64,000 nucleotides of DNA from Novipirellula aureliae (GCF_007860185.1 NZ_SJPY01000008.1:78577-142576); one strand, 5' to 3'. Positions 41,868 to 50,507 are shown, numbered from the stretch's first letter. The notes: a model not told the origin generated them from the sequence alone. Program-made: numbers and translations.

Positions 41868-42121
41868 GGATCAAAACCGGAACGAGGAAAGCAGTGGAAA
41901 ACCGAGCAGACTTCAGCCTTCATGTTGTAAGAAATAGCACCGGAAAAGGGAATGAGTAACGGCAAATTCCTTTTCCCCTTCCCGAGAAGCGTGATCGTTG
42001 TCACAATGACACGCCCGAATTGCCTTTTGTTTGGGCCCTGAGCTTTGAACACGCGTTTAAATCACGCGTTTTAAACTCGAAACCATGACCTCGCTTTCTC
42101 CCTCTATTTGCTGGAATCACT
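41868..42121. promoter_or_regulatory. Divergent promoter region, rhomboid and yidC
   Basis: 254 bp between divergent genes. A partly inverted AACACGCGTTTAAATCACGC with GCGTTTTAAACTCG near 42048-42080 could bind a regulator. No boxes assigned. Confidence 0.35.
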
Positions 42122-44605
42122 GTGGAACGGCGTCTTCTTACTTTCATCATCACATCGACGGCGTTCTTTTTCGTCTATTTCACGCTGCGGTCGATGCTTT
42201 TGCCCGAGCAACCTCAGCCAAAGCCGAACGCGGTCGCGGAGGTCGGTGACGATGCGCAAGTCGCCGACGCGGAAGTCGAGCCCTCAGCTGAAATCGGCGT
42301 CGAGAGCGAAGATCCGGAGGTTGCGGCCACGTCCGACGCTGCGAAGGAAACGGCTCCGACTAAAAGTGTGGAGCGAACCGAAACCGCCCAGTGGACGACG
42401 CTTGGGTCGATGGACCCCGCCAGTGGTTATCGCATGCTCGTCACGCTCAATAGTCGCGGTGGTGGGGTCGAACGCGTCGAACTTACCGAACGAGAGCCAG
42501 ACTCGAACCGTTTGAAATATCGCCGCGTCGATGTCCGTAGTGGCTACTTGGGCTACTTCGCTGGCTCTCCTCTAAATAACAATCTGCTCGATTCGACGAC
42601 CGATTCGACAGCTGATCTCGAAGGCGTCCGCGTGAACGTCGTCGGCCCAGGTACCCCCGGCCAGTTGGCGGGCATCGAAGTCGGCGATGTCATCACTTCG
42701 GTTGCTGGGAAACCAATTCGCTTTCGCGAAGATATCGACGCAGCACTGAACAAAACCAAGCCTGGCGACACGGTCGAAGTCGATGTCACTCGAGGCAGCC
42801 AACGCTCCACTTTAACGGCAACGCTTAGCGAACATCCGCTTGACATGATCCGTTTGGCGGATGACGGGGGTGTCGATCAGATCAAGGGCAACGTTTCACA
42901 ATTGTCATGCCTGATGACGCTTTCCCAGATCAATCGCAAAAAGATCGAAGTGGGCAAGGATTCGATCGCCGGTATCGCCGATCCAGCCAAAATGGTTTGG
43001 TCGATTGTCGATCGCCCGACTGACGATCACCCGATTGACGAGGAGAACAGCGATGAGGTATCGGACCAGATCACCTTTGAGTTGAATCTGACTGCCGAAG
43101 AATTGGCCAAAGCGGGCGGCGAAGCGATCGAACTGGTTCGCTCGTATCGACTACCCAAGGCCAGCTACGTGATCGACATGGATTTGGAAGTCCGCAACCG
43201 TGGCGAAAAGACTCAAGATTTGGCCTATCGATTGAACGGTCCCAATGGATTGACCCTGGAAGGATGGTGGTATAGCAACAAAATCAGCCCTAACTGGGGC
43301 GGTGCCGCCGCTCGTGACGTTGTCTACAAGAACGTCGCCGATGGCCGACAATTTTTGAGTGGCTATGGTCTCCTCAAACAAGCGCGTAAAACGCCTGCCG
43401 ATGCCGACCAATCGATCTTTGCACCCGACACGGGCCAGGACGCTCAGGCACTGAGATTTATCGGGGTGGATGCTCAGTACTTCGTCGCGGCCTATTTACC
43501 GCCGGCGGGCGACGAGTTCTTGAATTCCTATCGCCGGGCAACCGCCGAGTTGGTCGCGGTTCCTGATCAGATTGAAAGACACAAAGAACGAGCCGTCAAC
43601 GTTTCGTTCTATCTTAATAGCGAAATTGCCTCCCTCGAGCCTGGCCAAGCGATTCGCCAAGAATTGCGACTGTTCGCGGGGCCGAAAGACCCCGAAGTGG
43701 TTGGCCAATATGGTCTCGACGATACGATCTATTTTGGCTGGTTTGCTCCCTTTGCCGTCTTTTTGGCAGGCATGCTCCACATACTCGGCGGATTGATCGG
43801 CAATTATGCGATCGCCATTATCTTGTTAACCGTGATTGTGCGTGCGGCGATGTTCCCACTCAGTCGCAAAGCCGCCATCAATGCTCAGCGAATGCAAGAG
43901 CTAGCACCCGAGCTGAAAAAGATCTCGGAGAAGTACAAAGACGACATGGAAGCCCGCTTGAAAGCCCAACGAGAGTTGCAAACTCGCGTCGGCTTCAATC
44001 CCCTGGCTGGCTGCTTGCCGATGTTTTTTCAATTGCCGATTTTTATCGGTTTGTATCGAGCTTTGTCGGTCGATATCGAACTTCGTCAAAAGACGTTTTC
44101 GTCGTTTACCAATTGGGCGTCCAACTTGGCTGGCCCCGACATGCTGGCCTACTGGGGTGATTGGATGTGGGAATACCTCAGTGGTCGAGGCACGGGTTGG
44201 CTTGGTCCCTATTTCAACATCCTGCCGGTGATCGTGGTCGGTTTATTCTTGCTTCAACAAAAGTTGTTCATGCCGCCTGCGACGGATGAGCAAACGGCTA
44301 TGACGCAAAAGATGATGAACATCATGACGTTGATGATGGGACTGTTCTTCTTTCGCGTCCCAGCTGGATTGTGCTTGTACTTTATCACCAGCAGTTTGTG
44401 GGGGATTTGCGAGCGAGTGTTGGTGAAGAAGACGTTGCCCGCCAAGAAACATTTTGATTTGGACGTCGTCGATGGCACGGCCACGCCAACGGAGAAAAAG
44501 AAGTTGTCGTTTGCCGATCGGATTCGTGAGCAGATCAACAAGCCTGAACCGAAGATTGAACGCCCAAACAAACGCCGCCGTCCCGATCTTCGCAAGAAGA
44601 AGTAG
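42122..44605 (+). CDS. yidC: Membrane protein insertase YidC with inserted PDZ domain
   Basis: 827 residues. It inserts and folds inner-membrane proteins. The N-terminal helix (7-25) is followed by an acidic linker and the periplasmic P1 domain. P1 is interrupted by a PDZ-like domain at about 169-236 (PGTPGQLAGIEVGDVITSVAGKPI, then KPGDTVEVDVTRG). The C-terminal insertase core starts near 536 with the conserved arginine in VIVRAAMFPLSRKA and helices to about 775 (NPLAGCLPMFFQLPIFIGLYRAL). A basic tail (KIERPNKRRRPDLRKKK) likely contacts ribosomes. PDZ domains usually bind C-termini, so the insertion may give YidC a quality-control or partner-binding role; this is inferred. Confidence 0.93.
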   Translation: MERRLLTFIITSTAFFFVYFTLRSMLLPEQPQPKPNAVAEVGDDAQVADAEVEPSAEIGVESEDPEVAATSDAAKETAPTKSVERTETAQWTTLGSMDPASGYRMLVTLNSRGGGVERVELTEREPDSNRLKYRRVDVRSGYLGYFAGSPLNNNLLDSTTDSTADLEGVRVNVVGPGTPGQLAGIEVGDVITSVAGKPIRFREDIDAALNKTKPGDTVEVDVTRGSQRSTLTATLSEHPLDMIRLADDGGVDQIKGNVSQLSCLMTLSQINRKKIEVGKDSIAGIADPAKMVWSIVDRPTDDHPIDEENSDEVSDQITFELNLTAEELAKAGGEAIELVRSYRLPKASYVIDMDLEVRNRGEKTQDLAYRLNGPNGLTLEGWWYSNKISPNWGGAAARDVVYKNVADGRQFLSGYGLLKQARKTPADADQSIFAPDTGQDAQALRFIGVDAQYFVAAYLPPAGDEFLNSYRRATAELVAVPDQIERHKERAVNVSFYLNSEIASLEPGQAIRQELRLFAGPKDPEVVGQYGLDDTIYFGWFAPFAVFLAGMLHILGGLIGNYAIAIILLTVIVRAAMFPLSRKAAINAQRMQELAPELKKISEKYKDDMEARLKAQRELQTRVGFNPLAGCLPMFFQLPIFIGLYRALSVDIELRQKTFSSFTNWASNLAGPDMLAYWGDWMWEYLSGRGTGWLGPYFNILPVIVVGLFLLQQKLFMPPATDEQTAMTQKMMNIMTLMMGLFFFRVPAGLCLYFITSSLWGICERVLVKKTLPAKKHFDLDVVDGTATPTEKKKLSFADRIREQINKPEPKIERPNKRRRPDLRKKK

Positions 44606-44712
44606 CGTAACGTAGGCAGCGAGCGACGCAATGTCGCCCCGATTTTCGCAAGAAGAAGTCCAAACCCGTAGGACAGGTTTTCAATCTGAAAGGCTCTCCC
44701 CGGAAAGCTCGC
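44606..44712. other. Intergenic stretch after yidC
   Basis: Contains a partial repeat of the end of yidC (CGATTTTCGCAAGAAGAAG at about 44640, compare CGATCTTCGCAAGAAGAAG at 44585), which suggests a small local duplication. No terminator hairpin is clear. Confidence 0.45.
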
Positions 44713-44840
44713 TAACCCGGATGATTCATGGGCTTGCAAATTGTTTTGCTAACGTCTACGCCTTAAAGCGTTTACGTTCATTGCTCGAAAAACAGTCTGC
44801 GTATTAGCCGTTTTGCCGTTAGCGGCCTGTCGATTTAATC

Positions 44841-44904
44841 GTTTAACGCTTAGCCGAAGGCGTCAGCTTTCCCATAAGCGGTCGCCTATGGCTTGGCGTT
44901 AAAC
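44841..44904 (-). repeat. attC-like 64-bp core, copy D1
   Basis: GTTTAAC to GTTAAAC, complement orientation of the cores in C. Both outer arms are of GGCCTGTCG type and pair fully. Confidence 0.65.
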
Positions 44905-44999
44905 AATAAGTCGAGTCAAACCGATTAAATCGACAGGCCGTTAGCCACGGTTCACACGACAAATCACGCAGCCGTGGCTATCGGGCTGTCGATTTAATC

Positions 45000-45063
45000 G
45001 TTTAACGCTTAGCCGAAGGCGCCAGCTTTTCCATAAGCGGTCGCCTATGGCTTGGCGTTAAAC
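45000..45063 (-). repeat. attC-like 64-bp core, copy D2
   Basis: Same core. The left arm is GGGCTGTCG type and the right arm pairs with GGCCTGCTG type, so the arms no longer match at their ends. Confidence 0.65.
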
Positions 45064-45158
45064 AATCAGTCGAGTCAAACCGATTAAATCAGCAGGCCGT
45101 TAGCCACGGTTCACACGACAAATCACGCAGCCGTGGCTATCGGGCTGTCGATTTAATC

Positions 45159-45222
45159 GTTTAACGCTTAGCCGAAGGCGCCAGCTTTTCCATAAGCGGT
45201 CGCCTATGGCTTGGCGTTAAAC
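45159..45222 (-). repeat. attC-like 64-bp core, copy D3
   Basis: Same core as D2, base for base over the 64 bp as far as I can compare. The arms differ by one base (GGGCTG against GGCCTG). Confidence 0.65.
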
Positions 45223-45317
45223 AATAAGTCGAGTCAAACCGATTAAATCGACAGGCCGTTAGCCACGGTTCACACGACAAATCACGCAGCCGTGGCTATC
45301 GGCCTGCTGATTTAATC

Positions 45318-45381
45318 GTTTAACGCTTAGCCGAAGGCGTCAGCTTTTCCGTAAGCGGTCGCCTACGGCTTGGCGTTAAAC
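45318..45381 (-). repeat. attC-like 64-bp core, copy D4 with paired changes
   Basis: Same core but with A to G at 45351 and T to C at 45366, turning CCATA/TATGG into CCGTA/TACGG. The two changes compensate each other in the inner stem. The arms are of mixed type (GGCCTGCTG left, complement of GGGCTGTCG right), as in copy A1. Confidence 0.65.
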
Positions 45382-45466
45382 AATAAGTCGAGTCAAACCG
45401 ATTAAATCGACAGCCCGCTATCGCCAAAACGGCTAATGAATAATCCGGGCTAACAATATACAACCT

Positions 45467-45630
45467 CCCTCAAGCGAAGCTTGGGGGAGGTTGAACGGGC
45501 GTAAGCCTCGTTCGGGAGGGGGGCTTACGCGATCTGCTTCGTGCAAGTGCCGCACCGGCCCCTCCCTCGCGAACGCCTTGAGGGCGTCCCTCGACCTCTC
45601 CCCCGGCGGCGTCGGGGGAGGTACACCAAG
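45467..45630. repeat. GC-rich inverted-repeat element, family 4, copy 2
   Basis: Starts CCTCCCTCAAGCGAAGCTTG and ends GGCGGCGTCGGGGGAGGT. The inner blocks CGCGAACGCCTTGAGGGCGTC and TCGTTCGGGAGGGGGGCTT correspond, in reverse, to those at 36583-36790. It directly follows element D. Confidence 0.7.
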
Positions 45631-45761
45631 CGTAAACGCTTGTAAAACAATCGTTTAAAAGCGGCACGACCTCTTCGCCGGGAGGGGAATCAAGGGCGTT
45701 CGGCTTAAGTTGATGCGTATGGGGCTAATGGATGCGGTCCTACGCGGGACGAAGGCCTGCT

Positions 45762-47132
45762 TTACATGTTGATCTCGAAGCCCTTGCGATTTTCGCGTGA
45801 GAGAAAGGCGTTGGCTTCGGCGTCGCCGACGATCTCTCGTTTGGCGGGATCCCAATTGAGCTCGCGGCCTAATCGCATCGAGATATTCGACAAGTGACAA
45901 ATCTCCAACATTCGATTGTGCGACCAAACATCCGAAATCGGCTGCTCTCGCGTTTTCATCGCTTCAATGAAATTGGCAGAGTGATTCTCGCTAACCTTGC
46001 CGCCGTAGACCTCTTCAATGGCTCCGTCGGGCAGCGGATTGTCCGCAAGATCTTCGATGGGCTTGCCAACAATCCTGCCGCGATTGACAAAGAACCGACC
46101 CTCGGTGCCCTCGAAGAGAATACCATTGTCCCCCTCGCTTTGGATCACCAACTCAACACCGTCCGGCATGTCGGCATGAATCTCGTAGTCCGTCGCGATG
46201 TTGTATTGATCGTCAACCAGCGGATAACCATCCTTGTACTCAACGGGCAACTTGTACTTCACGGGGCGAATTTTGCTCGGACCGCTATCGCCGATACCAA
46301 GTGCCCAGCAGGCGATATCAACGTGGTGTGCGCCCCAGTCGGTCAGCTTTCCACCTGAGTACTCATGCCAATTTCGGAACGCATAATGGCAGTTGCTATA
46401 GAGCGGCACGCCGCCGCCATAGCCTTTCCGCATTTCAGGTAATGCGCGATAGGGCACCTTGGGTGCTGGGCCGAGCCAGAAATCCCAATCGAGTTCTTGG
46501 GGAGGCGTGATCGCTGGGATGACTGGAGACGCAGCAAAACTGTCGATGCCGCATGTCACTCGTTTGACGGTACCGATTCGTCCAGCTCGAACCATTGCGA
46601 TGGCTTGTAAAAACCGCTGGCGGTTCTCGGTTCGCTGCATCGTACCAACTTGGAAGACTCTTCCTGTTTCCTTCACCACCTTTTCGATCAACTTGCCTTC
46701 ATCGATCGTTAGGGTCAAAGGCTTCTCGCAGTAGACGTCTTTTCCCGCATACATTGCTTCCACCGCGACCTTGGTATGCCAATGATCGGGGGTCGCGATC
46801 ATGACCGCATCGATCTCTTTGCGATCCAAAACCTTTCGGTAGTCTTTGTAGGCGTCAGGCTTCTTGCCCTGTCGTTTCTGAGCTACCTCAACATTTTCAG
46901 CGAGCACCTTCGAATCGACATCCGCAAAGGCTGCGAAGTCTGCAAATTTGAAAGTCTTGCCTGTGATCAGCCTGCCTTGATTGCGAAGCCCGATCGTTGC
47001 AAACACGGGGCGCTCGTTGGGCGATGTCTCAGCAAAAACGCTCTCGGAAGATGAATAAACACAGCTAGCCGCCGTGCTGGCTGCCATCGCCTGTAGAAAC
47101 TGGCGGCGCGAAGTCTGACAATGGGTGGGCAT
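45762..47132 (-). CDS. Gfo/Idh/MocA-family oxidoreductase, Tat-exported
   Basis: 456 residues from the ATG at 47132, with AGAAGGA upstream. The Tat-type signal is TSRRQFLQAMAASTAASC. The Rossmann domain follows (RPVFATIGLRNQGRLI), then the family motif AGKDVYCEKPLTLT with the conserved EKP, and the second domain with YSGGKLTDWGAHHVDIACWALG (catalytic-type D-x-G-x-H). Related exported planctomycete enzymes are thought to act on sugars or sugar acids; the substrate is not visible. A Tat signal fits folding with NAD(P) before export. Confidence 0.9.
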   Translation of the reverse strand: MPTHCQTSRRQFLQAMAASTAASCVYSSSESVFAETSPNERPVFATIGLRNQGRLITGKTFKFADFAAFADVDSKVLAENVEVAQKRQGKKPDAYKDYRKVLDRKEIDAVMIATPDHWHTKVAVEAMYAGKDVYCEKPLTLTIDEGKLIEKVVKETGRVFQVGTMQRTENRQRFLQAIAMVRAGRIGTVKRVTCGIDSFAASPVIPAITPPQELDWDFWLGPAPKVPYRALPEMRKGYGGGVPLYSNCHYAFRNWHEYSGGKLTDWGAHHVDIACWALGIGDSGPSKIRPVKYKLPVEYKDGYPLVDDQYNIATDYEIHADMPDGVELVIQSEGDNGILFEGTEGRFFVNRGRIVGKPIEDLADNPLPDGAIEEVYGGKVSENHSANFIEAMKTREQPISDVWSHNRMLEICHLSNISMRLGRELNWDPAKREIVGDAEANAFLSRENRKGFEINM

Positions 47133-47364
47133 CAACTTTATCCTTCTAAGATAGGGGGGGCGTGGGGTGGGGGTGAACCAAATCGAACTCAAAGCGAATT
47201 ATAGCCTCAAACGACACTTGGTTTAAGCCAAATTCCATCCCTTGCGACAAAGTTGCTTGGGACGTTGGTATTATTTAGCAGACAGGCAGCGACAAGACGC
47301 GAAGGGTCACGTCTACGCCGGAAAGCGAAAGTCTTGACAACTTTCGCGAAGACCACCGCATCTT

Positions 47365-47994
47365 CTAAACCAAGTTTTTCCGAACGGCCCACACGGCGGC
47401 TTGCGTTCGATCGCTCACGCCTATCTTTCGCAAAATGTGCTGGACATGCTCCTTCACCGTTTCGTAACTGATCCCGAGCATCTTGGCGATCTCTTTGTTG
47501 GTCAAACCGAGTGCCATCTGACGCAAAACTTCACTTTCACGCTGGGTGAGCGGAACTTCGATGTCAGCGCTCAAGCGGGGAGTAGCCAAGGCACCCGTTA
47601 CACGCCGAAGCTCTTCGCGAGTCCAAGCCGATTCGCCTGCCAATGCCAGACCGAGAGCCTCGATCAACCGCTCTCGCGTGGCCGATTTGAGAACGTAACC
47701 CGATGCACCCAACGCAACCGCCCGAGCGATGTATGTTGGGTTGTCGTAAGCGGAATATAGGACGATTGGCAAATCGGGATAATCGAGCTTGATACGACCA
47801 AGCGCGTTGAGGCCATCGCCACCTTCCATGCGAATGTCCAATAGTACGGCATCCGGAGAGAGTGATTTTACTTTGCTAAGCGCATCGGCCGCAGTGCTGG
47901 CTTCACCGACAATTTCCATGTCGGTATCCTCTAGAAGTACTCGGACACCATGACGAATGACTTCGTGATCGTCGACGACTAATAACTTTTTCAT
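47365..47994 (-). CDS. NarL/FixJ-type response regulator
   Basis: 209 residues. The receiver domain has acidic pocket D8-D9, phosphorylation site D53 (DAVLLDIRM) and K103 in YVLKSA. The LuxR-type DNA-binding domain at about 145-205 reads LTQRESEVLRQMALGLTNKEIAKMLGISYETVKEHVQHILRKIG. It activates or represses target genes after phosphorylation. No histidine kinase lies next to it, so it is an orphan. Confidence 0.95.
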   Translation of the reverse strand: MKKLLVVDDHEVIRHGVRVLLEDTDMEIVGEASTAADALSKVKSLSPDAVLLDIRMEGGDGLNALGRIKLDYPDLPIVLYSAYDNPTYIARAVALGASGYVLKSATRERLIEALGLALAGESAWTREELRRVTGALATPRLSADIEVPLTQRESEVLRQMALGLTNKEIAKMLGISYETVKEHVQHILRKIGVSDRTQAAVWAVRKNLV

Positions 47995-48574
47995 CTTTTC
48001 TTCCGTTTCTTATTAAATTGGACAGTTCAAATGCTTACCACGCACTACGAGCCCAAAGCCGGGTAGTGAACACTCTTCCATTATACCCAGCAGGGGTGGT
48101 TGTAAGCAATACAAAATTGGGCAGTGCGACGATCCGTCAAGTGTGGGAGGTTGGTAGCTAGCAAACATTCCAAATTGACCTCCAGAGCACTCTGCATGGG
48201 GATGACGCCCCCCTATATCTTGTTATGACCAAACCCCATCCCTGGCACACCTGAAAAATCGTAATTTAGCGAAAATTGGGGGTATCCCCTCCAAGAGCCC
48301 TCGTCCGAATGCCCCTCGAAATGGTGGTGTGCCATCGGCTGTCTGGCAGTCATGCACAACACCATGTGTGGGTCGCCTTGTGCACTCCAATCGTTTCGCA
48401 AAACAGCTGTATGGTCGACTGGGGGGAAATGTCATGGCGACGCCAGCCGGGGGGATTTTTAGTCAGGGCGACTAAAGGGCGGGAGATTCGATTTTCAGAC
48501 TACCCATCGTTAGAAAATTTCTGCTAAAGAGGTGGCTGGAAAAGACCGCTGCTTATTATCGCTTGAAAATACGA
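47995..48574. other. Divergent intergenic region, 580 bp
   Basis: Separates the response regulator and the LptF/G-like gene. It holds a possible inverted repeat (GTGTGCCATCGG and CCAGGGATGGGG-like pieces) but nothing convincing. Small frames here lack ribosome sites. Both promoters must lie here. Confidence 0.4.
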
Positions 48575-49771
48575 ATGCCCACCCGCCTGACTCGATACAT
48601 CCTACTGGAGATCTTCAAGATCTTTATCGTCGCGCTCATCGCGATGACGATGTTGATTTTGATGATTGGGGTCGGTCGCGAATTGTTGCGACGTGGCTTG
48701 GGCATCATGGCGGTCGTCCAACTGTTGCCTTATGTGCTGCCAATCGCTCTTCAATTCTCGTTTCCAGCCACCGCATTGTTCTCCGTTTGCTGCGTCTATG
48801 GGCGGATGGCTGCGGACGGTGAGGTGTCGACGGTCAAAGCGTCGGGAATCTCCCCACTCAAAATGCTTCAACCCGCTTTGATCTTTGCGGTCCTGTTGAG
48901 CCCGATATCGGTTTGCGTTTCAGACCTGGCCGTTTCCTGGGGCAAACCGGGGATCAACCGCGTCGTCTTGATGTCGGTGGAGGATATCGCCTATCGAGTT
49001 TTGCGAGCACAGCACTCGTATACGTCGGATCATGGCTTTTCGATACACGTCCGCGATGTCCAAGGCAAAACGCTCATCCAACCCACGGTGTCGGTGCTCA
49101 ATCATGGCAATGATGGCCCCATGAAATTGACAGCAAAAACGGGTCAATTGAGTCTCGACCCCGCCACATACCAACTGGTCTTGCAAGTCGTCGACAGTCA
49201 AATCGAGACGGGGCGTGGAATTCAAGGGATTGTGCCCGGCGAGATTGAGTACAAAATCCCGCTCGGCCAAGCGATGATTGACAAAGACCCTGCTGATCGA
49301 AGCCCCAGTTCGCTGCCGCTACGGATTATCATGACCGAGCGTCTGCAGCAAGACGCGCGAACCCATGCTGCCGCGGGCCAATTGGCCGCTCATGTAGGCT
49401 TTTCCATCCTCATGTCTCGCAGCGAAGCGATCGCGGGGCCCGCCGGGCAGGGAATTGAAGCGAAATTAGCTCACAGCAAAAAACGTCTCACTCGGCTTCA
49501 CACCGAGCCCTGGCGCCGCTGGGCTGAAGGCTTTAGTTGCTTTTTCTTCGTTCTCGTCGGTGCTCCTCTAGCGATGATCGCCCGGACAAGTGATTACTGG
49601 ACCACGTTCGGGCTCTGTTTTCTGCCCATTCTGCTGACCTACTATCCGCTATTCATCTTCGGTCTCGAGCAGGCCAAGGATGCCGCCATCCCTCCCTACG
49701 GCGTTTGGATCGGCAATATCGTTCTCGGAACAATCGGTGCAACCCTCATCGCCCGAGTTCGCCGGTACTAG
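48575..49771 (+). CDS. LptF/LptG-family (YjgP/YjgQ) permease
   Basis: 398 residues from the ATG at 48575 (a TTG start 12 bp earlier is possible). The N-terminus TRLTRYILLEIFKIFIVALIAMT is typical, followed by helices near 20-40, 50-80 and 95-120. A periplasmic beta-jellyroll part follows (about 130-300) and then three C-terminal helices (FSCFFFVLVGAPLAMIARTSDYW, LPILLTYYPLFIFGLEQA, IGNIVLGTIGATLIARVRR). In Gram-negative bacteria two such permeases with LptB move lipopolysaccharide to the outer membrane. Only one copy is seen here and no lptB. Confidence 0.9.
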   Translation: MPTRLTRYILLEIFKIFIVALIAMTMLILMIGVGRELLRRGLGIMAVVQLLPYVLPIALQFSFPATALFSVCCVYGRMAADGEVSTVKASGISPLKMLQPALIFAVLLSPISVCVSDLAVSWGKPGINRVVLMSVEDIAYRVLRAQHSYTSDHGFSIHVRDVQGKTLIQPTVSVLNHGNDGPMKLTAKTGQLSLDPATYQLVLQVVDSQIETGRGIQGIVPGEIEYKIPLGQAMIDKDPADRSPSSLPLRIIMTERLQQDARTHAAAGQLAAHVGFSILMSRSEAIAGPAGQGIEAKLAHSKKRLTRLHTEPWRRWAEGFSCFFFVLVGAPLAMIARTSDYWTTFGLCFLPILLTYYPLFIFGLEQAKDAAIPPYGVWIGNIVLGTIGATLIARVRRY

Positions 49772-49868
49772 GGGTGCGTCAAGGTCTCGTTATAGGGGAC
49801 TGGACGAGGCAACGAGTCCTTTTGGACCGCTGTGGAGTCAGGGACTCGTAGACTCGTCCACCACGACC
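49772..49868. repeat. Degenerate start of the 71-bp array
   Basis: Contains CAGGGACTCGTAGACTCGTCC and ACGAGGCAACGAGTCC, which resemble worn pieces of the array unit. It directly follows the stop codon of the permease gene. Confidence 0.4.
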
Positions 49869-50507
49869 TGCTGGATTCCACGAGTAGCAGCGTCTCTCCG
49901 AGACGCTGGATTTCACGAGTCTCGGAGAGACTCGGCTACTACTGGACTTCACGAGTAGCAGCGTCTCTCCGAGACGCTGGATTTCACGAGTCTCGGAGAG
50001 ACTCGGCTACGGCTGGATTTCACGAGTAGCAGCGTCTCTCCGAGACGCTGGATTTCACGAGTCTCGGAGAGACTCGGCTACTGCTGGATTTCACGAGTAG
50101 CGGCGTCTCTCCGAGACGCCGGGGTCCACGAGTCTCGGAGAGACTCGGCTACTACTGGATTCCACGAGTAGCAGCGTCTCTCCGAGACGCTGGGGTCCAC
50201 GAGTCTCGGAGAGACTCGGCTACGGCTGGATTTCACGCGTAGCAGCGTCTCTCCGAGACGCTGGGGTCCACGAGTCTCGGAGAGACTCGGCTACGGCTGG
50301 ATTTCACGAGTAGCAGCGTCTCTCCGAGACGCTGGGTTCCACGAGTCTCGGAGAGACTCGGCTACGGCTGGATTTCACGAGTAGCGGCGTCTCTCCGAGA
50401 CGCCGGGGTCCACGAGTCTCGGAGAGACTCGGCTACGGCTGGATTTCACGAGTAGCAGCGTCTCTCCGAGACGCTGGGATCCACGAGTCTCGGAGAGACT
50501 CGGCTAC
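49869..50507. repeat. Nine-unit tandem array of a 71-bp double hairpin
   Basis: The CACGAGTAGC motif recurs at 49879, 49950, 50021, 50092, 50163, 50234, 50305, 50376 and 50447, always 71 bp apart. Each unit has two hairpins: GCGTCTCTCCGAGACGC and CGAGTCTCGGAGAGACTCG. The core of the second (GTCTCGGAGAGAC) is the exact complement of the core of the first (GTCTCTCCGAGAC), so the unit is also one large inverted repeat. Units 4 and 8 read CGGCGTCTC/GAGACGCCG where the others read CAGCGTCTC/GAGACGCTG, a paired change. The array lies after the LptF/G-like gene; it is not coding. Confidence 0.93.

Larger units (their letters stand above)
44713..45442 (-). repeat. Palindromic mobile-looking element D (four attC-like cores)
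   Basis: A 730-bp element in reverse orientation to C, bounded by TAACCCGGATGATTCAT (44713) and TGAATAATCCGGGCTA (to 45442). It has the tail (AAACAGTCTGCG, GCGTTTACGTTCATTGCTCG) and then four 116-bp units whose cores start at 44841, 45000, 45159 and 45318, always exactly 159 bp apart. The linkers are the same TAGCCACGG/CCGTGGCTA inverted repeat. The first unit has matching arms; units 2 and 4 have mixed arm types, and unit 3 has one mismatch. No protein is encoded. Confidence 0.87.

Noticed and set aside
44713-45442. Canonical integron cassette array
   Set aside because: The cores fit attC boxes, but no genes lie between them and the period is constant. I kept it as attC-like only.
49869-50507. 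Possible CRISPR array
   Set aside because: The repeats are regular, but the intervals are also repeated and nearly identical, so there are no spacers. No cas gene is in the window.
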